From contig NZ_JAUDRH010000001.1 in NCBI RefSeq assembly GCF_030381805.1, positions 620,001 through 684,000 on the forward strand: 64,000 nt of DNA. The letters are read 5' to 3'. This document shows, piece by piece, positions 26,150-37,200 of the stretch (positions are counted from its first letter, which is position 1; the number at the start of each line of letters is the position of its first letter). Source of the stretch: Chlorogloeopsis sp. ULAP01 (GTDB taxonomy: Bacteria; Cyanobacteriota; Cyanobacteriia; Cyanobacteriales; Nostocaceae). A program made the position numbers and the translations under genes. The notes beneath the pieces are model-generated. The model made no database searches. It was not told the origin of the DNA and worked only from the letters and a program-made list of their open reading frames with translations.

Positions 26150-27463
26150 TTATATTCCTAAAGATTTTTTTAAAACATCCAGATATTGTTGAGAAATAAT
26201 TTGAGGCGTAAAATGCGATCGCATATACTTACGCCCTGCTTTTCCCATCCGCTTGGCTAATTCCTTATCCTGGCTAAGTAGGCGAATAAAATTAGCCAAA
26301 CTATAACTGTCTCCATTCTCAAAAGTAGCGCCACAGTTGGCTTCTGCAATGAGTTGTGTCAGATATGAATACTGGGAACAAATTACTGCCACTGGTCTTG
26401 CGGTTGCTAACATTGGATAAAGTTTGCTAGGAGCAACAAGACTTTCCATCCCTGCATCCACACTTACAAGAGATAAATCACCTGCCGTTAAAGAGTAGGG
26501 CAGGACGTTTTTGTCCTGGTACGGTATGAATAAAAAGTTGCTTAATCCTAATTGATTAGCCTTTTTGCTTAACTCTTCCCGTTTTGCCCCGCCGCCAACA
26601 AATACAAACTGAATTGGCTCATCTTTGAGTATTTTCGCTGTTTCCAGGATTGTATCCATATCGTGACAGCGACCCATATTGCCTGAATAGACAACGGTAA
26701 ATTTATTAACGAGATCGTATTTCCAAGCAAACCAGTTTTCCTGTTTGGCAATGGGTACAATTAGGTCAGGATCTCCCCAACTGTGGATCACAAAAACTTT
26801 CTCAGCAACCTGTGGACAAATTGCAGTTACTCGCTGTTTCATGGCAGGACTAAGAACCACGAGCGCTTGAGATTTCTGCCAAACTAACTGATTGAGCTTT
26901 TGCCAAAGTCTTGCTAGCCAGTGGTTGCGTGGAATTACATTCAGGGCGATCGCAATATCTGGATAAAGGTCGTAGAGTATGCAAACATAGGGACGTCGGA
27001 ACAAAATATAAGCAAGATAACCGACTATCGGCAAAAATGGAGGTGCTGTAGTCAGCAATAATAAATTGCAGTGACGACTATTTCTAATTACGTGAACTAT
27101 AGCACGTAAGGTAAAAAGAACTCCATTTACGGCTTTGCCACGAATCCGCCCCGGCCATAATTGAGCAGTGCGTGATCTTTTAACCAGTACCCTATCAAAT
27201 CTCTCAATAGCTGGGGCATTTGCAGATCTAAACGCGTATCCTGGCTGACCTGTAAAAACCTCAATGTCTACACCTTGTTGTCCTAATTGGCTGACAAGCT
27301 CTTCTATCAGTTGTCCAGTAGCTGCGTAATCTGGAGGAAAAAATTGAGTAATTACAGACAAGCTAATAGATTTTCTAGTTTTGTTAAAACGTTGATTTTC
27401 AACCTCTGAACCACTAGAGCTAGGTAGAAAAATTTTTTGATTAATCCATTCACTTAGTGTCAT
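26150..27463 (-). CDS. Family 4 glycosyltransferase (WcaI-like)
   Basis: A 437-residue GT-B glycosyltransferase. After about 30 linker residues comes LSVITQFFPPDYAATGQLI, then the D-V-E-V-F-T-G-Q-P-G-Y element that marks WcaI-like enzymes of colanic-acid type clusters. ILYDLYPDIAIALNVIPRN and VVYSGNMGRCHDMDTILETA follow, with the donor site in SLVAPSKLYPMLATARPVAV. It is the first gene of the leftward cluster, next to the long divergent spacer, so the cluster promoter probably lies upstream of 27463. Confidence 0.88.
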   Translation of the reverse strand: MTLSEWINQKIFLPSSSGSEVENQRFNKTRKSISLSVITQFFPPDYAATGQLIEELVSQLGQQGVDIEVFTGQPGYAFRSANAPAIERFDRVLVKRSRTAQLWPGRIRGKAVNGVLFTLRAIVHVIRNSRHCNLLLLTTAPPFLPIVGYLAYILFRRPYVCILYDLYPDIAIALNVIPRNHWLARLWQKLNQLVWQKSQALVVLSPAMKQRVTAICPQVAEKVFVIHSWGDPDLIVPIAKQENWFAWKYDLVNKFTVVYSGNMGRCHDMDTILETAKILKDEPIQFVFVGGGAKREELSKKANQLGLSNFLFIPYQDKNVLPYSLTAGDLSLVSVDAGMESLVAPSKLYPMLATARPVAVICSQYSYLTQLIAEANCGATFENGDSYSLANFIRLLSQDKELAKRMGKAGRKYMRSHFTPQIISQQYLDVLKKSLGI

Positions 27464-29335
27464 CTGCTCATCCTAATCCAAGAATCTTCATTAGACACTT
27501 CTGTAAACAACCAAAGTTATTACAGACAATGTAAATAAATACAGTATTCTAGCTAATGATGATTAGCTTCTAGAAGCTAGAATTTTCATATAGATGAATC
27601 TTAAATGGATTTTTTTATTAACTTACTCACTGGGGGTGTGTCCTTACTTTCTACTATGGAAATACAGTTTTTAAAGTATCATTGTTACCATTCAAAAACT
27701 TAGTAACAATTTACGCTTTGAACCTCAACGTTTGCAAATCATTCAAAAACTGATAAATATGCAAGAATAAATTGCAGATTCAAAAGCATTAGTTTTATTT
27801 ATTTTTTCTACATTGTAATTAGCAAGCTTATGTTGGCTTTATAATTACAACCTACACTTAAAAAGTTATAAGTGAGAGTATTTTTGATTACTCTAGTTTT
27901 ACCTTTAGCATCCTACCTTGCTATTTCGATAAATATACATAAAGTTTTTGTAAAAAATAGAATTTTTCCAAAAAAACTTCATGGCAACTTTAAATTCTCC
28001 TGACATATTCTTCTCTTTGAGATGTTTAATTAGAAGTTTTGACACTCAACTTAACTCCAAAACTAGTATCTGTTGGTTCAAAGAAGGTAGATTTAGACTC
28101 AGTGCTAGTGCTCTAGTGGCATAACAAGACTAAAATGTTGTAATATAAACTTCCTATGGGATGTAACGGTTGGGTTGTGAGGGTTTCCCCACTCTTGGAA
28201 ACTTAAAGAGTTTCTAGCCCGTCCCAAACGAAGTAAAATGTCCACACCAAAGAATCTACATTTGTACACTTTATATTTCGGTTAGACCAACAGTTAAAAT
28301 GTTAAAGGATTCAATTATCAACAGTTGTAAGTAAAGCTTTCCAGCAGGGTATGCTACTAAATCTTCGGTTCTATAATGGAAAAATTAAAACTACATACTT
28401 TACCTACTTTCTATAGACATACGATAAGTTGAGGTATATTCGTAGAAATTAAAGCTTTTTTCTGAATTTTAAAGACGCAACAATTAAAGGATTGAAGTAA
28501 TCTATGGTTTATTTAAATGGTTTCAGTTGATTTAACTCCATGTAAAAGAAATCATTGAGAGCATGTCAGCACCGAAGTTCTGCGTTTTGGAACTCAAAAT
28601 CTAAATAAGACAAGTTATTGGACATACTCATTTGTACCTTATCTGTACTAGGGGGTATATTATCATGTCTAAAAATAATTTGATACTGAACCTTTCTACT
28701 GAATTTTTATGAAAATTATGTTTATTTTGACACACGCAAATTGAGTTTTCAGCAAAATATTTTATACAGTATATATATGTATTATAGATTGTAGTATATG
28801 GAAAGCTAGAACTTCAAATCATTGATAAAAAATAGAAATTGCTTTTTGCAAGCCATATAAATCACTTAAGTAATACAAGTTAAATATAATACTTTAATCT
28901 TAATATAATCAATATCTGTTGGTTAATAATAATGCATATTACAAGGTTAATAGCTTGATTAATAAGTTACACAATTTAGTTTTCATATGACTCTGGGTAA
29001 ACGTAGTGAAAAAGTACTGCAACTAGCCTATCTCCAAATTTTCAAGCTTTTAGTTAACCACTAGCTGGTTTAGCTAAAGGTCAATTTATAAATAATTCAG
29101 CTGAAGTGAAGTCGCAAATGAAGTGAAAGAGCAATGATATACTTTTGTCAAATATAGATGTGTAGATATTGTTAGTCTTTCCAGAGGAACTATACAACTT
29201 TGAGCAGTTAATAAGCATATTCTGTCAACCTTACTGCATATCCCGCTTTATGCTCACGGTTACAGTTGGGTTCTGAATGATATCAAACTGTTATATGAAT
29301 CATATCTCAGTATTTAATCAAGTTTTAATACAATC
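27464..29335. other. Long divergent intergenic region (about 1.9 kb)
   Basis: An AT-rich spacer between the leftward glycan cluster and the rightward wzc-like gene. It must hold promoters for both. I see inverted repeats near 27550-27597 (TTCTAGCT...AGCTAGAA around TAGCTTCTAGAAGCTA) and a less AT-rich patch at about 28150-28250 containing the hairpin GAAACTTAAAGAGTTTC. No convincing gene: the longest ATG frame I noticed (27981-28124) has no support. A regulatory RNA or decayed genes are possible. Confidence 0.5.
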
Positions 29336-31507
29336 ATGGATAATTCTTCTCAACCCTCGAATCTTAATCAGAATCCAAACCTTTTATCACAGCAAGTTAG
29401 TTATTCCCAATCTTTAGCGCGGTTGGAAGAGCAAGGGGACGATTGGAGTTTACGAGATTTTCTGAGTTTGCTCCGGCGTAGATCGCTGGTTATTGCTGGG
29501 ATAGCAACTGTTGTGATGGGCAGTGTTGTATATTTAACTTTTAAACAAGAAAAATTATACGAAAGTAGTTTTCGGCTACTAGTAGAGCCTCTCAACGTTG
29601 ACAGCAGGCAGTTGGTTCTTAACTCTGGTCAAAATTCTAACCAAGAACCTAAAGCTGGTTTAGATTACGATAGCCAAATACAAGTTCTCAGAAGCCCAGA
29701 GTTAATGACAAAAATTGTTCGGCGCTTGCAGAGCTTGTACCCAGACATCACCTATAATTCCCTAATAAAATCTTTAAATATTACTCGGCTACGTGAAACA
29801 AAGATTTTAGATGTCCGGTATGTAAATGAAGATCCAAAACGAGCGAAAGTTGTACTAGACCACATTGCTAATGATTATTTAGAATACAGCCTAGAACAGC
29901 GGCAAACTAGTTTGCGTCAGGGGCTAAGTTTTGTTGAAGAGCAACTGCGATCTATGCAGAAGCGTGTTGATCAGCTTCAAAGAGAGCAGCAAGTTTTTCA
30001 ACAAAGATATGGCTTTGTAAATCCAGCCACCCAGGCAGAGCAAATTACTGCTCAAAGTGCTAATTTGTCCACACAAAGACAAGCAATTAATCAGCAGTTA
30101 GCTGCCGCTCGCGCTAATTTAACCGCCTTAAGACAAAAACAAGGTGAACAGGCGGCACTAATTGATGCTCCTTTATATCAGCAGTTACTTAGTCAGTTGC
30201 GGCAAGTGGAAATTCAAATAGCTGGTGAGTTAACTCGCTTACAAGAGAATAATCCCACAATTCAAACATTAAAGGCAAAACGTGAAAGTCTGTTGCCTTT
30301 GTTACAGCAAGAAGCGCGACGCTATATGGGTACGAAACTTGCACAGGCAACTACTCAAGTTCAAGCACTAGAAGTGCAGAGTCAAGAACTTGCTAAAGCA
30401 GAGCAGAAACTTGAAGAACAACGTAAGCAGCTGCCAGTTATAACACGGCAATACACTGAATTGCAGCGTAAATTACAGGTGGCAACAGACAGCTTGAGTC
30501 GTTTTCTAAATACCCGCGAAACTCTACAAGTTCAGGTAGCACAGTCAGAGCTTCCGTGGCAGTTAATCCAACCGCCTATTCAACCGAAAATTCCTGTTTC
30601 TCCAAATATTCAACGTAATTTAATGACAGGATTTTTGGTCAGCTTACTCTTGGGAGTTGGCGTTGCCTTACTGCTAGAAAAATTGGATAATACTTACCAT
30701 AGTGCCAATTCTCTGAAGAAGAAGATTAAAGAGCCATTACTAGGAGTTCTACCTTTTGAAAATCATTTGCAAGTAAGTCAGTTCTATACTTCCGTACAAA
30801 GAGTATTTACACGAACTGTGCCGGATTCCTTGCCAACAAATATTTCTGTGTCTAGTGTAAGCGATCGCACCTCCAGCATCTATGGCTCAAAATTTGTGGA
30901 AGCTGTACGTGTACTTTATACAAATATTCAACTACTTAGTAGCGATCGCCCAATTCGCTCCATAGTTATTAGTTCAGCCATGAGTGGAGATGGTAAATCA
31001 ACGGTGGCATTTCATTTAGCTCAGATTGCCTGTGCGATGGGGCAAAAAGTGCTACTTGTGGATGCCGATTTGCGTCAACCCGTGATTCATAATCTCTCGA
31101 ATTTAAAAAATAATTGGGGATTAAGTAATTTAATTTCTACAAACGTGCCAGTCACAGAGGCGATTCAACAAGCGCCTTTTATGAAACAATTATCAGTACT
31201 AACTGCTGGCCCCATACCACCAGATCCAACAAAATTGTTTTCGTCTGAAAAGATGAAGCGAATCATAGGAGAATTCCATAAAAACTATGACTTAGTGATT
31301 TATGACGCTCCTCCCGTAGTTGGATTAGCTGATGCTAGCTTGTTGGCACCCCATACTGATGGCATTTTGATGGTTGTCAGGATGGAAAAAACAAACTCCT
31401 CTGTACTTAAACAAGCTTTAGATAGCCTGAAAATGGCTAGAATGAACGTTTTAGGAGTGGTTGGCAACGCTCAAAGAAGTAACTTTGGTAGCAATTACGA
31501 TTATTAA
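29336..31507 (+). CDS. Wzc-like polysaccharide co-polymerase / tyrosine autokinase
   Basis: A 723-residue inner-membrane protein. A Wzz/chain-length domain follows the first membrane span (IAGIATVVMGSVVYLTF, about residues 52-70). A long periplasmic coiled coil (residues 190-410, Gln/Leu-rich) precedes the second span near residue 432. The cytoplasmic BY-kinase domain has Walker A SAMSGDGKST near residue 550, Walker A' VLLVDADLRQP near 575 and Walker B LVIYDAPPVVGLADAS near 652. The tail ends NYDY, so only two tyrosines are available for the C-terminal phosphorylation cluster, fewer than in E. coli Wzc. It probably controls length and secretion of the neighbouring glycan. It starts at ATG and is transcribed away from the cluster. 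Confidence 0.92.
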   Translation: MDNSSQPSNLNQNPNLLSQQVSYSQSLARLEEQGDDWSLRDFLSLLRRRSLVIAGIATVVMGSVVYLTFKQEKLYESSFRLLVEPLNVDSRQLVLNSGQNSNQEPKAGLDYDSQIQVLRSPELMTKIVRRLQSLYPDITYNSLIKSLNITRLRETKILDVRYVNEDPKRAKVVLDHIANDYLEYSLEQRQTSLRQGLSFVEEQLRSMQKRVDQLQREQQVFQQRYGFVNPATQAEQITAQSANLSTQRQAINQQLAAARANLTALRQKQGEQAALIDAPLYQQLLSQLRQVEIQIAGELTRLQENNPTIQTLKAKRESLLPLLQQEARRYMGTKLAQATTQVQALEVQSQELAKAEQKLEEQRKQLPVITRQYTELQRKLQVATDSLSRFLNTRETLQVQVAQSELPWQLIQPPIQPKIPVSPNIQRNLMTGFLVSLLLGVGVALLLEKLDNTYHSANSLKKKIKEPLLGVLPFENHLQVSQFYTSVQRVFTRTVPDSLPTNISVSSVSDRTSSIYGSKFVEAVRVLYTNIQLLSSDRPIRSIVISSAMSGDGKSTVAFHLAQIACAMGQKVLLVDADLRQPVIHNLSNLKNNWGLSNLISTNVPVTEAIQQAPFMKQLSVLTAGPIPPDPTKLFSSEKMKRIIGEFHKNYDLVIYDAPPVVGLADASLLAPHTDGILMVVRMEKTNSSVLKQALDSLKMARMNVLGVVGNAQRSNFGSNYDY

Positions 31508-31580
31508 CTTCCACTGATAAAAAGTTGTGTAATCTAGATAGATAGGAACGATTCTAAATCTATCTGCTTTTGTGGCGAGA

Positions 31581-32918
31581 ATGACTGAGCAACGTAATAC
31601 TGACTCGTCTTCGGTTGATTCTCAGCAATCCGGAGAACCAACTGATGCTACAACTAAATCAGCTGATGTGTCGAAAAAGTCCATTGCTGCTGTTTGGGAT
31701 AAGACAACAGCACGCTTGTTGCAACTTCTTCCTGTAGAGCAACTAGCACAGACAGTAATTAAATTGTTTAGTGTCAGCGAAGCTCAAATTGCAGAGATAT
31801 TAGAAACCGTTCGCTCAGAACTGCCAACTACAGAAGCACTGTTGATTGGTAAACCGCAAGCTGGAAAAAGTTCAATTGTGCGGGGATTAACGGGAGTTTC
31901 TGCCGAAATTGTTGGTCAAGGATATCGCCCTCATACGCAACATACTGAGCGTTACGCCTATCCTTCTAAGGATCTGCCATTGCTCATTTTTACAGATACA
32001 GTGGGGTTAGGCGATGTCAAGCAGGATACTGAAACAATTATTCAAGAACTGATTGGTGATCTGCAACAGGAAAGCCTTGGTGCGAGAATACTCGTTCTCA
32101 CTGTTAAAATCAATGATTTTGCGACTGATGCACTCCGGCAAATTGCCCAACAACTGCGTCAGCAGTATCCAAACATTCCTTGTTTGTTGGCTGTCACCTG
32201 CTTGCATGAAGTCTATCCTCCTGATGTTACTGATCATCCTGCCTATCCACCTGACTATGAGGAAGTAAATCGAGCTTTTGATGCAATGCAGCAAGCTTTT
32301 ACTGATTTGTACGATCGCGCGATTCTGATTGACTTCACATTGGAAGAAGATGGCTACACGCCTGTATTTTATGGCTTAGAAGCATTCAGAGATGCCTTGG
32401 CAGAACTTCTTCCGGAAGCCGAAGCTGGTGCCATTTATCAGTTATTGGATAAGAAAGCTGGTGAGAAAATTGGCAATCTCTACAGAGATGTTGGGCGGCG
32501 TTATATGCTAGCATTCGCGATCGCAGCCGCTACAATCGCATCTGTGCCTTTGCCATTTGCCACTATGCCTGTATTAACTGCATTGCAGGTATCTATGGTA
32601 GGTTTATTAGGAAATTTATATGGACAAAGTTTAACGCCATCACAGGCAGGAGGTTTGGTAAGTACGATCGCTGGTGGCTTTTTAGCAAAAGCGATCGGGC
32701 GAGAATTAGTCAAATTCCTACCTGGTTTTGGTAGCGTAATTGCTGCATATTGGGCAGCTGCCTACACTTGGTCGCTTGGTGAAGCAGCGTGTGTTTACTT
32801 TGGTGAGTTAATGGGTGGAAAGAAACCAGATCCAAAGAAAATTCAGTCTGTGATGCAGGAAGCTTTCCAGGAAGCGAAAGAAAGATTTAAGGGAATCAAA
32901 GGTAAGTCTGAAGGATAA
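31581..32918 (+). CDS. Dynamin/Era-like GTPase with DUF697 C-terminal domain
   Basis: A protein of about 445 residues (a GTG three codons upstream is an alternative start). The P-loop is IGKPQAGKSSIVRGLTG near residue 92 and the G3 motif FTDTVGLGD near 139. The usual G4 NKxD is not found: the equivalent strand ends CLLAVTCLHEVYPP. The C-terminal third has two or three hydrophobic segments (MLAFAIAAATIASVPLPFA, then VSTIAGGFLAKAIG and onward) characteristic of DUF697/YcjF-like proteins, suggesting membrane association. It follows wzc by 73 bases and may share its transcript. Function unknown; a link to envelope stress or glycan secretion is a guess. Confidence 0.78.
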   Translation: MTEQRNTDSSSVDSQQSGEPTDATTKSADVSKKSIAAVWDKTTARLLQLLPVEQLAQTVIKLFSVSEAQIAEILETVRSELPTTEALLIGKPQAGKSSIVRGLTGVSAEIVGQGYRPHTQHTERYAYPSKDLPLLIFTDTVGLGDVKQDTETIIQELIGDLQQESLGARILVLTVKINDFATDALRQIAQQLRQQYPNIPCLLAVTCLHEVYPPDVTDHPAYPPDYEEVNRAFDAMQQAFTDLYDRAILIDFTLEEDGYTPVFYGLEAFRDALAELLPEAEAGAIYQLLDKKAGEKIGNLYRDVGRRYMLAFAIAAATIASVPLPFATMPVLTALQVSMVGLLGNLYGQSLTPSQAGGLVSTIAGGFLAKAIGRELVKFLPGFGSVIAAYWAAAYTWSLGEAACVYFGELMGGKKPDPKKIQSVMQEAFQEAKERFKGIKGKSEG

Positions 32919-33262
32919 AGACTAAAGACTAAAGAATAAAATATTTTATTAATTCGTACTTTATGTGATGTATATGATGTTCGCCAAATCAACCATAATA
33001 AACAGTTTGTAGTAAAGACTTCAGTCGTGGCTTGAGGACTTTAGTCCTCACTAGGAGCAAACATTTTTATTCAGTTTGATTCACCAAAAGACGACGGGGA
33101 AGCCCGTTCCTTTAAGGGGCGCTCAGAACCGTCGTCCGTCGTCTTGGGGCAAGGGGCAAAGGGCATTCATGCATTGGCCAATGCCCAATTCCCAATTCAC
33201 TTCGGCCCGCTTTCATCCCCCAGACTTCAGTCGGGGGATGAGCTTAACGGACATGATGTTAC
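32919..33262. other. Spacer between convergent genes, with hairpins
   Basis: It contains the hairpin GAGGACTTTAGTCCTC near 33034-33049, a GACGACGG/CCGTCGTC inverted pair near 33091-33150, and a stronger hairpin at 33214-33241. No gene is seen. Confidence 0.5.
33214..33241. terminator. Hairpin between convergent genes, likely bidirectional terminator
   Basis: Arms CATCCCCC and GGGGGATG enclose GACT-TC-AGTC, giving a 12-pair stem with one bulge. It sits just past the stops of the GTPase gene and of the SWIM gene, which face each other. There is no clear T-run, so it may be a repeat as well as a terminator. Confidence 0.45.
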
Positions 33263-34096
33263 TTAATTTTCTCCCACTTTCATCGCCGATAGCATAGCTT
33301 TTTGGCTCACATCTTTATAAAGTGTATCTAAATATTTCATTACCACATCAGACGCAGTCAAGCTAGCGAGATTTTCTTCTTCCTTTGCTAAGGGAATTGC
33401 CCCTAATACATCTAAAACTGTCTCACTAGTTGATGGTGTAATTACAACTAAGGATGGCTCTAACGATTCTTTATATTGCCAAAAAATGTCAATATTAGTA
33501 TATTGATTTTGAGAAGTTAACTCTTTTAATTCAGATGTTTCTACTTCAGAAACTTTAGTGTTGGCGTTGCGTAATTGGCGTAAATCGCTGATAACTTGCT
33601 CTTTTGTACGTCCTCGTAATTGAAATAATACAAACGGATCTTCACTGAAGCGATCGCCTAATTGGTAATAAACTGCGGCAATATGTTTGCAAGGATTGGC
33701 TTTATCAGGACAAGAACATCTACTATGAACATCAGCTAAGGTAAAGGGAAATAGTGAAAGACCATTAGTAGTAAAAACTTCTTCTATATTTTGTGGCATT
33801 TCTCCTGCCAATAATTTAGCAGCAAAAATTGCCTTTTGAGACATAGTTTCAACTATATAATTCCACTGTTCTTCATTAAACGAGTCAAGAGAAAGAGAAA
33901 CTTTATATGGTTCAGCTTCACTACCTTGGACTCTAGCTAAAACTTTTGCACCTTGAAAATCAATACTAAGCACATTACCTTGACGGGCATAATTCCTACC
34001 GCGTTCTAAACGCTTTTTAAAACGATAGGAATCTAGTAATTCTAACCAACGTTGTGACCACCATTCCCGGCTAGCTTGTAGTGTTTCATTAGTCAT
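33263..34096 (-). CDS. SWIM zinc-finger protein
   Basis: A 277-residue protein. The SWIM motif C-x-C-x-n-C-x-H is seen as RCSCPDKANPCKHIAAVYYQ near residue 127. The N-terminal part begins with WWSQRWLELLDSYRFKKRLERGRNYARQG, where the family has its conserved Arg/Tyr-rich helix. The ribosome site AGGAG six bases before the ATG supports the start. SWIM proteins often sit beside SNF2-family helicases in bacteria and probably act with them on DNA. Here the helicase gene lies 166 bases upstream in the same direction. Confidence 0.88.
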   Translation of the reverse strand: MTNETLQASREWWSQRWLELLDSYRFKKRLERGRNYARQGNVLSIDFQGAKVLARVQGSEAEPYKVSLSLDSFNEEQWNYIVETMSQKAIFAAKLLAGEMPQNIEEVFTTNGLSLFPFTLADVHSRCSCPDKANPCKHIAAVYYQLGDRFSEDPFVLFQLRGRTKEQVISDLRQLRNANTKVSEVETSELKELTSQNQYTNIDIFWQYKESLEPSLVVITPSTSETVLDVLGAIPLAKEEENLASLTASDVVMKYLDTLYKDVSQKAMLSAMKVGEN

Positions 34097-34138
34097 GTTT
34101 TTCTCCTATTTATCAGGCAGAAGGCAGAGAGAAGTTTG

Positions 34139-34215
34139 TAGGCGCGGAGCGACTTCCCGTAAGGGTGCGGAGGTTTCCTCCGAAAGCGTTGCTCCTCCAG
34201 AAGGAGGCTCAAAGC
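34139..34215. repeat. GC-rich repeat between SNF2 and SWIM genes
   Basis: The sequence GTAGGCGCGGAGCGACTTCC...GGAGGTTTCCTCCGAAAGCG...CCTCCAGAAGGAGG contains nested small palindromes. Comparable GC-rich blocks lie at 39541-39778 and 41250-41407. Flanking AGGCAGAAGGCAGA runs are a second low-complexity repeat. Confidence 0.55.
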
Positions 34216-34262
34216 TTCAAAGAGGCAGAAGGCAGAAGGAAAAATATTTTCCCTGTACCCTC

Positions 34263-37200
34263 TTAATCTTCATCTTCATCTGCGATAACTGCACTACGGT
34301 CAAGTAATAATAAGTTGCGAAGTTGATCTGTATCTAGTTCAGTTAACCATTCTTCCCCTGCATCTACGACTTGTTCAGCTAGTTGTTTCTTACTTTCAAT
34401 CATGTCATGAATTTTTTCTTCTAACGTTCCAGTACAAACAAACTTATGTACTTGCACATTGCGGGTTTGCCCAATCCGAAATACTCTGTCTGTAGCTTGA
34501 TTTTCTACTGCTGGGTTCCACCAACGATCAAAGTGAAAAACGTGATTGGCACGCGTTAAATTGAGTCCTACACCACCTGCCTTCAAAGACAAAACCATGA
34601 TGGGCGGGCCTTGAGGATCGTGTTGGAAACGGTCTATCATTTCCTCACGTTGTTTTTTGCTGGTACTGCCATACAAAAATAATGTTTCTCGTCCTAAGCT
34701 TTGTTCTAAATAAGGCTTCAGGAGCTTGCCCCATTCAGCAAATTGAGTGAAAATTAAAGCGCGATCGCCTTCCGATAAAACTTCTTCTAGCATCTCCTGC
34801 AATCGCAATAATTTTCCAGATAAACGAGATTCCGCAAGACTATCTTTTTTCAAATATTGGGCTGGATGATTGCAGATTTGTTTTAGCTTTACAAGTAAAG
34901 CCAAAATCTTACCCCGGCGCTGTATTCCTTCGGCATCTTCAATTTCCGCTAGAGATTCATCAACTACTTGTTGATATAGTTTTGCTTGTTCGGGACTTAA
35001 ACCGCAAAATACTGTCATTTCCTGCTTTTCTGGCAAGTCTTGAATAATTTCGCGATCGGTTTTTAAACGACGCAAAATAAATGGTTGAACTAAAGAGCGC
35101 AATTGACTTAACGAAGCAATATCACCATACTTTTCAATCGGCATGGCAAACCGACGCTGGAAAAACTGCTTATTTCCTAAATATCCTGGGTTGAGAAAAT
35201 CTAAAATTGACCATAATTCTTGCAGTCTATTTTCTACAGGAGTTCCTGTTAGAGCAATGCGAAATGTCGATTCTAGTTGTCGCACTGCCTGTGACTGTTT
35301 CGCATCTGCATTTTTAATATTTTGAGCTTCATCTAAAACAATTATCTGCCAAGAAATACTCTGCAAAGACTTTAAATCACGAGGAACAAGTGAGTAACTA
35401 GTAATAACTAAATCATGTTTCTTTGCTGCTTGTTCAAAAGTTTTACCTTTAGGTCGTTTATCACCGTGATACTGTAAAACTTTCAATGATGGGCCGAATT
35501 TTTTGACTTCTCTTTCCCAGTTACCTAAAACTGAAGTTGGACAAACTAACAGCGTGGGATTTTCTAAGGCATTTTGTTCTTTGAGGTGTAGTAAAAATGC
35601 AATAAATTGGATGGTGTTATGACAGATAATATTGTTGGCAACAAAATTATGGTGTTCGCTAACTTCAAAATCGTAAACCCATCCTTCATACTCAACATCT
35701 TCAATACTTTCAATCTTGCAGTAAAAAACTTCTTGGTCAATCAGATGTTGTAAAGATTGTTTTGTTAAATTCAACTGCTGTACATCTAAGCGAGCATAAG
35801 CTTCAAGAGTTTGAGTTGTCCATTTTGAAGGTTTTAGTAGCTGGTATTTTTGTTGCGTCTCTCCACTGAGAATGCCGTTTATACCAACTAATACTTGTTC
35901 CAAACTATTCCTGGAAAATTGCTGTGAACCATTAATGTAAAAGGTATTGTGCATCCCCAAATGTCGCAAAGGTAGACTTGTGGCTGCCACTGTTTGGGCA
36001 ACAATATCAGCAGCAGGAATTCCCTCAACATTAGTATTGCTTACGCTCTGACAAATTTTTTCTAACTTCTGCTGTTTTTCTAGATTGCCAAATCCAATTT
36101 CTTGCAAAAATCTACGAGCAGAATTTCCTCCAATTACACCGATATAATAAGTGCGTAAAGTCCGAGTTCCATTGGTTGCACATTTCTGTTTGGGTGATAT
36201 TCGCAACCAAATTCCAAAGCGTCGCAGCAGTACAGAAAGTTGCTGAATTAGTAGCGGGGAAGCTGTTCCAATTTCGATACTCCGCATACTCGGTACAACG
36301 GCAGACTCAGCATCGAAATAGTTTTGTAAAAATATACGCACGCTTTGTAAGTCTGCCTGCATGATGAAAGACGGAATAGACTTTTCTGCCGACAATTTGC
36401 CCCAAACATAACCCTTTGCCTCTAAAAAGCGCCGATATGCTTGACTATGAACTCGGAGAGTAGAAACTTTACCAGGAAAAGTTTGGATACTCGGACTGTT
36501 AATTTTGATATCATGGTGTTGAGAAAAGCGCTGCAAAGTATAAAGTAGATCTTCTAGCTGCTTGGTATCTTTTTGAGATATGGTAACGCAACCCAAGCTA
36601 GGAATTTCATGACCTTCAGCAATCTGCCAAGCAATAAACTTGACTAAATCAGGATCTTCGAGTTTTCCTTGCCAAAGCATTTTGGCTGGTACGCATACGT
36701 AATCTCCTACCTGTAGCTCATTTGTCCAGCCTTTATTAGTAAGTAACTTATGACGGCGGGTAATGGTGACACTGCTACCGTCTTGCAGCGTTAATTTTCG
36801 TATCTTTTCACGAACTTGCTGCCGATACAACCGTTTGATAGAAGCTTGCACAATTTTGCCAGTTTTTTCATCTATGGAATTCACAATTAATTCCTGGGTT
36901 GGTTTTGCCCAAAATCCCTCACCGTCAAACTCCGTTTCTCCAGCAGCGTAGTTTCGCCAGATTTCTTCTGCTGTGCTTAATCCTCCATTAACGTATATTT
37001 GTGTATCTTTGGACACGCACTTTCCCAATCCCATATCGTCTGCGAGACACGCCCCCAAGCCCCACCGTTCTAAAAATGTTAACCAAGCCATGCCACGCTG
37101 TTGATACGGGCGCAATTGTCCTTGAAAACTAGCGGGTGTAGGTAGGGGTTCGAGTGCTTTATTATTTGTCAGGGTAGTTACCAACTCCTGCAATGCACCT

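Noticed and set aside
27981..28124. 47-codon ATG frame in the long spacer
   Set aside because: There is no ribosome binding site, no neighbour relation and no recognisable composition; it is likely chance.
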